From: JAVBKX01 sp031553835
Lineage (GTDB): Bacteria > Bacteroidota > Bacteroidia > Bacteroidales > Azobacteroidaceae
Reading direction: 5' to 3'
Assembly: GCA_031553835.1 (NCBI GenBank)
Contig: JAVBKX010000038.1
Span: 6,079 to 70,078 of the forward strand
Length of the DNA: 64,000 nucleotides
The position numbers and the translations under genes were made by a program. Below, one piece after another: positions 1 to 7,633 of the stretch. Positions within the stretch are counted from its first letter, which is position 1. The number at the start of each line of letters is the position of its first letter. The notes under the pieces are model-generated. The model did no database searches. It had not been told where the DNA came from and saw only the letters and a program-made list of their open reading frames with translations.

Positions 1-1422
1 GCGCTCCCTCGTATCAGGGAAGCGTTGACAGTGAATCGCCCCGATGGAAGTATTTTAGTGTTGGAAGTACAGCAACATATCGGAGAAAATACACTACGAA
101 CTGTTGCCATGGATTCTACCGACGGTCTTTGCCGTGGAATGCGGGTGGAAACGACCGGCGCGCCTATTTCAATGCCGATTGGCGATCAGGTAAAAGGGCG
201 TTTGCTGAATGTCATTGGAAATACGATTGATGGCATGACTCCGTTAAGTCGTGACGTTGCTTCCCCGATTCACCGCGATCCTCCAAAATTTGAAGACCTT
301 TCTACTTCGACCGAAGTGTTGTTTACCGGAATTAAAGTAATTGATTTGCTGGCTCCCTATGTAAAAGGAGGTAAGATCGGGTTATTCGGAGGAGCAGGAG
401 TAGGAAAAACAGTATTGATCATGGAGTTGATCAATAATATTGCAAAAAAACACAATGGATTTTCTGTTTTTGCAGGAGTAGGAGAGCGTACCCGCGAGGG
501 GAATGACTTACTTCGTGAAATGATCGAATCCGGTGTTATCAAATATGGAAAAGAATTTAAAGAAGGAATGGACAGGGGCGAATGGGATTTGTCTAAAATC
601 GATTATGATGAATTGGCCAAATCGCAGGCGACTTTAGTATTCGGACAAATGAATGAACCTCCCGGAGCACGTTCTTCCGTGGCTTTGTCGGGTTTGACGA
701 TTGCGGAGTCTTTCCGCGATATGGGCGGCGGCGGACGAGACATTCTTTTCTTTATCGACAATATTTTCCGGTTTACTCAGGCAGGCTCGGAGGTTTCAGC
801 CTTGTTGGGGCGGATGCCTTCGGCTGTAGGTTACCAACCCACGCTGGCATCGGAAATGGGATTGATGCAGGAACGGATTACATCGACTAAAAATGGTTCA
901 ATTACCTCTGTTCAGGCAGTTTATGTTCCTGCGGATGATTTAACCGACCCGGCTCCGGCCACTACTTTCTCCCACCTGGATGCTACTACCGTATTAAGTC
1001 GTAAAATCTCGGAATTGGGAATTTATCCGGCCGTAGATCCGCTGGATTCCAATTCACGGATTCTTGACCCGAATATTGTCGGACAAGAGCACTATGATAC
1101 CGCCCAACGAGTGATTCAATTGTTGCAACGCTATAAAGAATTGCAGGATATTATTGCCATTTTGGGTATGGAAGAACTTTCCGACGAAGATAAATTAGTA
1201 GTGAACCGCGCTCGTCGCGCCCAACGGTTCCTTTCTCAACCCTTTTTCATGGCGGAAGCGTTTTCGGGAGTTCCGGGTGTGATGGTTTCGATTGAAGATA
1301 CCATTGAAGGATTTTTGCAAATCATGGACGGAAAAGTAGATAATTTACCGGAACAAGCATTCTTGAATGTAGGTACTATTGCCGATGCGAAAGCAAAGGC
1401 TGTCCGGTTAACTGCACAATAA
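1..1422 (+). CDS. atpD: ATP synthase F1 subunit beta (5' end outside window)
   Basis: Catalytic beta subunit of the F1 head, which makes or hydrolyses ATP. The frame is open from base 1 and reads ALPRIREALTVNRPDG, matching family sequence before the first possible internal start. The true N-terminus (roughly 35-40 residues) is therefore off the left edge, and the TTG at base 25 is not the start. Visible signatures are the P-loop GGAGVGKT, the GERTREG motif and the SALLGRMPSAVGYQPTL catalytic segment. atpC follows after 12 bases. Beta and epsilon preceding a, c, b, delta, alpha and gamma is the Bacteroidota arrangement, unlike the E. coli order. The operon promoter is not in the window. Confidence 0.98.
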   Translation, partial: ALPRIREALTVNRPDGSILVLEVQQHIGENTLRTVAMDSTDGLCRGMRVETTGAPISMPIGDQVKGRLLNVIGNTIDGMTPLSRDVASPIHRDPPKFEDLSTSTEVLFTGIKVIDLLAPYVKGGKIGLFGGAGVGKTVLIMELINNIAKKHNGFSVFAGVGERTREGNDLLREMIESGVIKYGKEFKEGMDRGEWDLSKIDYDELAKSQATLVFGQMNEPPGARSSVALSGLTIAESFRDMGGGGRDILFFIDNIFRFTQAGSEVSALLGRMPSAVGYQPTLASEMGLMQERITSTKNGSITSVQAVYVPADDLTDPAPATTFSHLDATTVLSRKISELGIYPAVDPLDSNSRILDPNIVGQEHYDTAQRVIQLLQRYKELQDIIAILGMEELSDEDKLVVNRARRAQRFLSQPFFMAEAFSGVPGVMVSIEDTIEGFLQIMDGKVDNLPEQAFLNVGTIADAKAKAVRLTAQ

Positions 1423-1434
1423 GGATCAGTAGTG

Positions 1435-1686
1435 ATGAAATTAGAGATAATATCACCCGAAACAACGCTATTTTCAGGAGAAGTCGAGTTAGTTGTGCTT
1501 CCCGGAATGGCCGGAAGTTTTACCGTCCTCGACAAACATGCACCGATCATTTCCGGTTTGCAGAAAGGCAGCTTACGATACCGGATCAATGGAAAAGACC
1601 ATGAACTATCTATTAGCGGCGGTTTTGTGGAAGTGAAAAACAATATCCTTTCCGTCTGTATTGATGGCCTCTCCGATACAAAATAA
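1435..1686 (+). CDS. atpC: ATP synthase F1 subunit epsilon, short form
   Basis: Epsilon subunit of the F1 central stalk, which couples rotation to catalysis. The product is 83 residues from the ATG at 1435. A GTG directly before it (1432) is also possible, but ATG is preferred. Only the N-terminal beta-sandwich is present: it starts KLEIISPETTLFSGE, has the GSFTVLDKHAPIIS segment, and ends soon after GGFVEVKNN. The C-terminal two-helix domain that inhibits ATPase activity in the ~135-residue E. coli protein is absent. Short epsilons are usual in this phylum, so this is not read as a truncation. The next gene starts 7 bases downstream. Confidence 0.93.
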   Translation: MKLEIISPETTLFSGEVELVVLPGMAGSFTVLDKHAPIISGLQKGSLRYRINGKDHELSISGGFVEVKNNILSVCIDGLSDTK

Positions 1687-1693
1687 GACCGGG

Positions 1694-2083
1694 ATGAAAC
1701 AGTGGATGAAAGCGATGTTGCTCTTGGTGCTCCTATTATGCGGCCTCACGCTGTTCCTGTATGTTATATTTTTTTATGTGATTGGAAAAGAATATTATCC
1801 GATCTTTTTGCCCGCGGTGGCTTTATTTTATTTGTTGGAGAGTTTGTTTTTTTGCTTCATTCTATATGATGCCGATAAAAAAGGAAATGATATTTCTTTG
1901 AAAAAAACAATCACATTGCGTATTGTCAGAGTAGTCGGCAGTATTGCATTACTTACAGCCGGCGCTTTAGTTGATAAAGCTCATATTTTTTCCATTGCCG
2001 CCGTTGTTGCAGTGTATTATCTCACCTTCCTCATTATGGAAAGCAAGATAATAATTGACATAAATAAACGAAATTCAAAATAA
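1694..2083 (+). CDS. ATP synthase-associated four-helix membrane protein (AtpI-like position)
   Basis: Small integral membrane protein of unknown function, about 129 residues from ATG 1694; an in-frame ATG at 1661 would lie inside atpC and is less likely. I see four hydrophobic segments, roughly residues 5-27, 34-56, 72-92 and 97-117, separated by short charged loops such as YDADKKGND. It sits between atpC and atpB, 7 bases after atpC, and its stop overlaps the atpB start by one base, so it is certainly co-transcribed. By position and topology it resembles AtpI-type factors that help assemble the c-ring, but I see no sequence motif that proves this. Confidence 0.8.
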   Translation: MKQWMKAMLLLVLLLCGLTLFLYVIFFYVIGKEYYPIFLPAVALFYLLESLFFCFILYDADKKGNDISLKKTITLRIVRVVGSIALLTAGALVDKAHIFSIAAVVAVYYLTFLIMESKIIIDINKRNSK

Positions 2084-3165
2084 TGCACTTTTTTAGAACA
2101 CATAACCGTTTTGCCGGATGGCTGTTATTGACCTTGATGTTTGCTTTTACAACCCATGGAAAAGCGCAGGATCATGTTGTTGCCACGGAAGAAAACAGTC
2201 ATGAAGCATTTGATTTGAAGGAGATGATATTTTCTCATGTCATGGATGCTTACGATTGGCATTTTTTTACTTTCAATGGACATCATTATTCTATTCCGCT
2301 GTTGGTTATTGTGAAAAGTCCCGAACGGGGTTGGTTTGCTTTTTCTTCTGCCCGTTTGGCGCATGGCGAATCTTATGAAGGCTTTTATTTAGCAACAGAA
2401 GGAACCTGTAAAGGCAAAGTAGTGGAAAGAAACAACCAGGGACAGGAAATCAGACCTTTTGATATCTCTTTTACCAAAACGGCGGCCGCCATTTGCTTAT
2501 CCTGTATCATATTAATATTGATTTTCGTGCCAATAGCAAAAGGATATAAAGAAAAGCCATTGAGCTCCCGCAGAGGCTTTACCGGTTCGCTGGAAATGCT
2601 TACCGTGTCGATTGTCGATGATTTGATTAAACCTTGTGTTGGTCACGGATATAGAAAATTTACTCCTTATTTACTAACTGCATTTTATTTTATTTTTCTG
2701 AATAACCTGTTAGGATTAATTCCCGGAGGAAGCAATGTAACAGGCAACATTGCGGTTACCTTTGTGTTGGCCATGTTTACATTTATTATTACGAATATAT
2801 TCGGAAATAAAGAATATCTAAAAGAAATATTTTGGCCTGATGTGCCGGTATGGTTAAAGGTTCCGATCCCCATTATGCCGTTTGTCGAATTATTAGGGAT
2901 TTTCACCAAACCGTTTGCTTTAATGATCCGGTTATTTGCCAACATGCTGGCTGGTCATATTGTGATATTGGTGCTGGTGGGGCTTATCTTTATATTCAAA
3001 GTCATGGGTGGAGTTGCCGTGGCTTCAGGAGTATCGGCATTATCTATCGCCTTTACCATATTTATGTTGACATTAGATGTTTTAATCTCATTTATCCAGG
3101 CGTATGTATTCACTATGCTTTCCGCTATTTTTATCGGATTGGCCAGGCCACAACATGCTCATTAA
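2083..3165 (+). CDS. atpB: ATP synthase F0 subunit a
   Basis: Membrane stator subunit forming the proton half-channels against the c-ring. The product is 360 residues, longer than the ~270 of E. coli, because of an N-terminal signal-like segment and a ~100-residue region (about residues 28-130) before the conserved core. The essential arginine is visible at about residue 283 in the helix motif MIRLFANMLAGH. The C-terminal helix contains SFIQAYVFTMLSAIFI. The start codon overlaps the stop of the upstream small membrane protein (TAATG), suggesting translational coupling. A 73-base gap precedes atpE. Confidence 0.96.
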   Translation: MHFFRTHNRFAGWLLLTLMFAFTTHGKAQDHVVATEENSHEAFDLKEMIFSHVMDAYDWHFFTFNGHHYSIPLLVIVKSPERGWFAFSSARLAHGESYEGFYLATEGTCKGKVVERNNQGQEIRPFDISFTKTAAAICLSCIILILIFVPIAKGYKEKPLSSRRGFTGSLEMLTVSIVDDLIKPCVGHGYRKFTPYLLTAFYFIFLNNLLGLIPGGSNVTGNIAVTFVLAMFTFIITNIFGNKEYLKEIFWPDVPVWLKVPIPIMPFVELLGIFTKPFALMIRLFANMLAGHIVILVLVGLIFIFKVMGGVAVASGVSALSIAFTIFMLTLDVLISFIQAYVFTMLSAIFIGLARPQHAH

Positions 3166-3238
3166 ATTGAATGTATGAAACAAGTATGCATCAAAAATAT
3201 TAATTAAACTATAAAAATTAATTTTAAATACAATCATT

Positions 3239-3493
3239 ATGTTATTGTCAATTTTATTACAAGCTGCTGCAGGAGCAGGATTATCAAAATTAGGAGCGTG
3301 TATTGGAGCCGGATTTATTGTTATCGGAGCCGGATTAGGAATTGGAAAAATCGGAGGACAAGCGATGGATGCTATTGCCCGTCAGCCGGAATCATCCAGT
3401 GATATTCGTTCCAATATGATTGTAATTGCTGCTTTGATCGAAGGGGTAGCCTTGTTTGCTATTATCGTTTGTTTCTTGGCTTTATTTGTATAA
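3239..3493 (+). CDS. atpE: ATP synthase F0 subunit c (proton-type)
   Basis: Hairpin proteolipid that forms the rotating c-ring; 84 residues. Helix 1 carries the glycine pattern GAGLGIG, the polar loop is ARQPE, and helix 2 carries the ion-binding carboxylate Glu68 in ALIEGVALF. In sodium-driven c subunits a Gln sits in the helix-1 glycine motif and a Ser/Thr follows the helix-2 Glu. Here these positions are Ile and Gly, so the ring is inferred to move protons. The gene is 3 bases upstream of atpF and is preceded by an AT-rich 73-base leader. Confidence 0.96.
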   Translation: MLLSILLQAAAGAGLSKLGACIGAGFIVIGAGLGIGKIGGQAMDAIARQPESSSDIRSNMIVIAALIEGVALFAIIVCFLALFV

Positions 3494-3496
3494 AAC

Positions 3497-3988
3497 ATGG
3501 AATTATTTACTCCCGACATAGGACTGATAATATGGATGTTAATCCCATTTTCGATCGTATTTTTTGTGCTTGCAAAATATGCATGGCCGGCGATCATGAA
3601 AGGGATTGAAGACCGGGGTAAATTTATTGACGATTCCATTCAGGCTGCCAATGAAGCCAATGCCCGGCTCGACGGGATTAAGGCGGAAGGTGATAAACTC
3701 ATGGCTGAAGCTAAAGCAGAACAATTGCGTCTGTTAAAAGAAGCGTCGGATATGCACGCCCAATTAGTGAAAGAAGCTAAATTGCAGGCAGGCATTGAAG
3801 CCGATAAAGTAATAGCTGAAGCCCGCGCCGAAATTCAGCGGGAAAAAGAGCAGGCCGTACGTGATATTCGCCATCAGGTAGCGGAACTTTCGTTGGATAT
3901 TGCCGAGAAAGTGCTTCGTGAAAACCTCGGCAATAGGGCTGCTCAAATGGAATTGATTAATAAGTTGCTGGAAGAAAGTTCGAACTAA
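3497..3988 (+). CDS. atpF: ATP synthase F0 subunit b
   Basis: Peripheral stalk subunit; 163 residues, normal for the family. One N-terminal membrane helix (about residues 7-27) is followed by a long charged, alanine-rich coiled coil (about 35-150) rich in EAxA and KAE heptads. It holds F1 against rotation together with delta. It starts 3 bases after atpE and is followed by atpH after a 40-base gap. Confidence 0.95.
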   Translation: MELFTPDIGLIIWMLIPFSIVFFVLAKYAWPAIMKGIEDRGKFIDDSIQAANEANARLDGIKAEGDKLMAEAKAEQLRLLKEASDMHAQLVKEAKLQAGIEADKVIAEARAEIQREKEQAVRDIRHQVAELSLDIAEKVLRENLGNRAAQMELINKLLEESSN

Positions 3989-4028
3989 TTACGAACAATC
4001 TATACTTCAAAATTTTTAATGGCATCAA

Positions 4029-4586
4029 ATGGATACTGGAAGAATTGCTGCGCGATATGCCAAAGCAATCTATGAATTTGCTTTGGAACAGAAAGAAGAT
4101 AAAATCGTTTATGAGGAAATGAAATGCCTTGTGAAAAGTTTTCACGCGTTCCCTTCGTTAAAAAAAACGATGGAAAATCCAACGGTATCGTCCCTGGAAA
4201 AAGAAAAAATACTGGCCACAGCTGCCGGCATTTCTGTGAGCAATACATTTTCAAAAATATTGAAATTGATTCGCACCAACCATCGGGAAACGTATATGAT
4301 GCCTATTGCAATGATGTATGAAGACTATTATCGCCGGCAGAAAGGAATTATTACCGGAAAATTAGTTTCTGCGGAGCCGATTACACCTGAGGTAGAAGCA
4401 AAAATGAAAGCCTTGATAACTGGTGAATCGGGTAAAGAAGTTGATTTTGAAACTCAGACAGATCCTTCTCTGATTGGCGGATTTATTGTGGAGATAGATT
4501 CTAATTTGTTGGATGCCAGTATAAAAAGTCAATTGAATAAGATCAGGTATCAATTGATGGATATAAATAAAAACCTGCTTAATTAA
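4029..4586 (+). CDS. atpH: ATP synthase F1 subunit delta
   Basis: Delta subunit (OSCP homologue) joining the peripheral stalk to the top of F1; 185 residues. It begins with the family pattern GRIAARYAKAIYEFALEQ. The C-terminal part has the typical DPSLIGGFIVEIDSNLLDAS segment. The neighbours are atpF upstream and atpA 9 bases downstream, in the expected order. Confidence 0.95.
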   Translation: MDTGRIAARYAKAIYEFALEQKEDKIVYEEMKCLVKSFHAFPSLKKTMENPTVSSLEKEKILATAAGISVSNTFSKILKLIRTNHRETYMMPIAMMYEDYYRRQKGIITGKLVSAEPITPEVEAKMKALITGESGKEVDFETQTDPSLIGGFIVEIDSNLLDASIKSQLNKIRYQLMDINKNLLN

Positions 4587-4595
4587 AATAGAGTT

Positions 4596-6176
4596 ATGCC
4601 AGAAATAAAAGCAAGTGAAGTTTCTGCAGTGTTGCGAATGCAATTGGAAGGAATTGATACCCGAGTCAAGTTTGAAGAAGTGGGTACGGTGTTGCAAGTA
4701 AGCGATGGAGTAGTACGCATTTACGGCTTGACGAATGCAGAATCGGGCGAATTGTTGGAGTTTGACAACGGTGTGCAGGCTATTGTAATGAATCTTGAAG
4801 AAGATAATGTTGGAGCTGTATTGTTGGGTTCTACTGAATTGGTTGAAGAAGACGATAAAGTAAAACGGACCCGCCGTATTGCTTCTATCATGGTTGGAGA
4901 TGCTTTGCTGGGACGAGTGGTTAATCCGCTGGGCCAACCTATCGATGGAAAAGGAACCCTTAAGGGGGAATTGCTGGAAATGCCATTGGAAAGAAAAGCG
5001 CCGGGAGTGATTTATCGTCAGCCGGTAAACCAGCCTTTACAAACCGGACTCAAGTCTATTGATGCCATGATTCCCATCGGACGCGGACAACGGGAGTTGA
5101 TTATTGGCGACCGGCAAACCGGGAAAACAGCTATTGCTATTGATGCAATCATCAATCAACGAGCTAATTTTTTAGCCGGAGATCCCGTATATTGTATTTA
5201 TGTCGCTATCGGACAAAAAGCATCTAAAGTAGCTAATATTGAAAATATATTGCGCGAACATGGAGCAATGGATTATACGGTGATTGTGGCAGCGTCGGCG
5301 GCCGATCCTGCGGCATTGCAATTTTATGCACCTTTTGCCGGAGCTGCTATTGGCGAATATTTCAGGGATACCGGCCGTCATGCGTTGGTTGTATATGATG
5401 ATTTGTCAAAACAGGCGGTTTCTTACCGGGAAGTTTCGTTAATTTTACGTCGGCCTTCCGGACGTGAAGCTTATCCGGGAGACATATTTTATCTGCATTC
5501 TCGTTTATTGGAGCGTGCGGCTAAAATAATCAATAATGATGATGTGGCTCGACAAATGAACGATTTGCCTGCCAGTTTAAAAGATAAAGTGAAAGGTGGA
5601 GGGTCGTTGACAGCCCTGCCGATCATTGAGACTCAGGCAGGAGACGTTTCAGCATATATTCCGACCAATGTAATTTCGATTACCGACGGGCAAATATTCC
5701 TTGAAACAGGATTGTTCAATGCCGGAATCCGTCCGGCTATCAATGTCGGGATTTCAGTTTCCCGCGTAGGAGGGAATGCCCAGGTAAAAGCCATGAAGAA
5801 GATTGCCGGAACATTGAAGACCGATCAGGCGCAATACCGCGAATTGGAAGCATTTACCAAATTCGGAGGAGATATGGATCAAGTGACTAAAATGACACTG
5901 GATAAAGGAAAGAAAAATTCCGCATTATTGATTCAACCTCAATATCATCCCTTGCCTGTAGAAAAAGAGATTGCCATTATTTATTGTGGTACAAAAGGCT
6001 TACTGTATGATGTCCCTGTAGAAAAAGTCCGCGATTTTGAAGTTGCTTTTCTGGAAGTGCTCGAATTACAACACAAAAAAGATGTGTTGGAAGAATTGAA
6101 AAAAGGCGTTATGACAGAAGAAGTGGAAAATATTTTGAAGTTAGTGGCGCAAGAAGTAGCGAAAGATTTTCATTAA
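4596..6176 (+). CDS. atpA: ATP synthase F1 subunit alpha
   Basis: Non-catalytic nucleotide-binding subunit of F1; 526 residues, normal length. The P-loop GDRQTGKT is at residues 171-178, and the alpha-type motif SYREVSLILRRPSGREAYPGD is visible further on. The C-terminal helical domain ends in VAQEVAKDFH. atpG starts 6 bases downstream, so the two are co-translated from one transcript. Confidence 0.98.
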   Translation: MPEIKASEVSAVLRMQLEGIDTRVKFEEVGTVLQVSDGVVRIYGLTNAESGELLEFDNGVQAIVMNLEEDNVGAVLLGSTELVEEDDKVKRTRRIASIMVGDALLGRVVNPLGQPIDGKGTLKGELLEMPLERKAPGVIYRQPVNQPLQTGLKSIDAMIPIGRGQRELIIGDRQTGKTAIAIDAIINQRANFLAGDPVYCIYVAIGQKASKVANIENILREHGAMDYTVIVAASAADPAALQFYAPFAGAAIGEYFRDTGRHALVVYDDLSKQAVSYREVSLILRRPSGREAYPGDIFYLHSRLLERAAKIINNDDVARQMNDLPASLKDKVKGGGSLTALPIIETQAGDVSAYIPTNVISITDGQIFLETGLFNAGIRPAINVGISVSRVGGNAQVKAMKKIAGTLKTDQAQYRELEAFTKFGGDMDQVTKMTLDKGKKNSALLIQPQYHPLPVEKEIAIIYCGTKGLLYDVPVEKVRDFEVAFLEVLELQHKKDVLEELKKGVMTEEVENILKLVAQEVAKDFH

Positions 6177-6182
6177 CATAAA

Positions 6183-7061
6183 ATGGCTTCATTAAAAGAA
6201 ATAAAAGGGCGAATCAGTTCTGTCAAATCAACGCAGAAGATTACTTCTGCCATGAAAATGGTATCATCAGCCAAGTTGAGAAAAGCGCAATACCAGATTG
6301 AACGCTTCTTGCCTTATCAGGAACATTTGGGTCGCATTTTGGATGATTTTTTGCTTTCGGATATGATGTTTTCCACTCCATTGTCGGAAGAACGTCCGGT
6401 ACAATCGGTGGCTATTGTGGTATTTGCGTCCAATTCCACTCTTTGCGGAGCATTTAATGCCAATATTATTAAGTTGCTTTCAGAAGTATTAAAGCAATAT
6501 GATCATTTATCGTCTTCCAATATCTTTATTTATCCGGTAGGAAAAAAAATAGAAGAAGCGATTGTAAAAGGCGGACTGAAACCGCAAGGTAGTTATATCG
6601 ATCTCATGGATACTCCTCAATTTGAAGGTGCTAAGGAAATTGCCGATACCCTGATTGCTGATTTTTTGAATAAAAAAATTGATAAAGTGGAATTAATTTA
6701 TAACCATTTTAAAAGTACAGCCGTTCAGGTTCCAACAGTCGAAACTTTTCTTCCTTTGGCATTAAATTCAGTACATCATCCAACGGATAAAAAAACAGCC
6801 ACGATCGACTATATTGTGGAACCTGATCGGGAAACCGTACTTTCTATTTTGATTCCTAAGAGTTTGCGTTCGAAAATGTATGCAACATTGCTGGATTCTG
6901 CAGCGGCCGAACAGGCTGCGCGAACAGTGGCTATGCAGATTGCAACCGATAATGCAGATGAAATATTGGACGAATTGACCATTCAATTTAACAAGCAGCG
7001 TCAACAGGCTATTACAAATGAATTGTTGGATATTGTCGGAGGGTCTGAGGCCTTGAAATAA
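6183..7061 (+). CDS. atpG: ATP synthase F1 subunit gamma
   Basis: Central rotor shaft of F1; 292 residues. The N-terminal helix has the invariant pattern IKGRISSVKSTQKITSAMKMVSSAKLRKAQ. The C-terminal helix has ASEQAA-like text (DSAAAEQAARTVAMQIATDNA) followed by NKQRQQAITNEL. It is the last gene of the operon. No strong terminator hairpin is evident in the 88 bases downstream, only an AT-rich stretch with weak dyad symmetry. Confidence 0.96.
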   Translation: MASLKEIKGRISSVKSTQKITSAMKMVSSAKLRKAQYQIERFLPYQEHLGRILDDFLLSDMMFSTPLSEERPVQSVAIVVFASNSTLCGAFNANIIKLLSEVLKQYDHLSSSNIFIYPVGKKIEEAIVKGGLKPQGSYIDLMDTPQFEGAKEIADTLIADFLNKKIDKVELIYNHFKSTAVQVPTVETFLPLALNSVHHPTDKKTATIDYIVEPDRETVLSILIPKSLRSKMYATLLDSAAAEQAARTVAMQIATDNADEILDELTIQFNKQRQQAITNELLDIVGGSEALK

Positions 7062-7149
7062 GTTGCCTATTTAAAACCGTATTTTTTTGTTTAAACCTTT
7101 TATTAAAAATAGGATCTAATAGTATGATGTTTTATTAAAACTAACTAAA

Positions 7150-7530
7150 ATGAAAAATTTACTGTTATCATGCGTCATGTTGTTGAGTATAACAATGGTT
7201 GAGGCTCAGCAACCACCGCAAGGGCGACAACGAATGACTGTTGAAGAGAGAGCTAAACAGATCACGGAATGGATGACCACTGAACTAAATTTGACTTCTG
7301 CTCAGATTGCTCCGGTAGATTCAATTAATTTACTTTTTGCACAAGCCCAACGGGTTTTATTTCAAGCTGCGGAAGGAGACCGCGACAAAATCAGGGAAAA
7401 TATGACGGTGTTGGCAAAGGAAAAAGAAACAGCTTTAGCTAAAGTATTGACTCCGGAACAACTGGAAGCGTACAAAAAGAAAAATGCGGAAATGATGGAT
7501 AATTTCCGGAATAGGAGAAGGTCAGAATAA
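7150..7530 (+). CDS. Small secreted Spy/CpxP-like protein
   Basis: 126-residue protein with a Sec signal peptide (cleavage probably after VEAQ, about residue 20). The mature part is helical, highly charged, and contains two LTxxQ-type motifs, LNLTSAQIA and LTPEQLEAY. These are the hallmark of periplasmic Spy/CpxP-type chaperones and of the many related short proteins in Bacteroidota. The role is inferred: an envelope-stress chaperone or metal-binding protein. It ends in an Arg-rich tail (FRNRRRSE). It lies between the atp operon and a convergent GH2 gene and is followed by a long terminator hairpin. Confidence 0.75.
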   Translation: MKNLLLSCVMLLSITMVEAQQPPQGRQRMTVEERAKQITEWMTTELNLTSAQIAPVDSINLLFAQAQRVLFQAAEGDRDKIRENMTVLAKEKETALAKVLTPEQLEAYKKKNAEMMDNFRNRRRSE

Positions 7531-7567
7531 CTTGTTGAGATTGGTATAATAATCATTTTATAAACTC

Positions 7568-7624
7568 AAAGACGCGAAGGCGCAAAGGAATCTTTACATA
7601 AGAACTTTGCGCCTTTGTGTCTTT
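7568..7624. terminator. Bidirectional terminator / palindromic intergenic repeat
   Basis: A 20-base left arm (7568-7587) pairs with 7605-7624 with only two G.U-type mismatches around a 17-base loop, and is flanked by A- and T-rich ends. It lies between two convergent genes and can terminate both. Its text (GCGCAAAGG / CCTTTGCGC with short variants) looks like a type of palindromic repeat common between Bacteroidota genes; that identification is from memory. Confidence 0.75.
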
Positions 7625-7633
7625 TATCGTTGA

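Noticed and set aside
25..27. TTG at base 25 as the atpD start codon
   Set aside because: The frame is open back to base 1 and encodes family-conserved residues (ALPRIREAL), so the gene is cut by the window edge.
3239..3493. Sodium-type c-ring
   Set aside because: The helix-1 Gln and the Ser/Thr after the helix-2 Glu that define sodium binding are Ile and Gly here.
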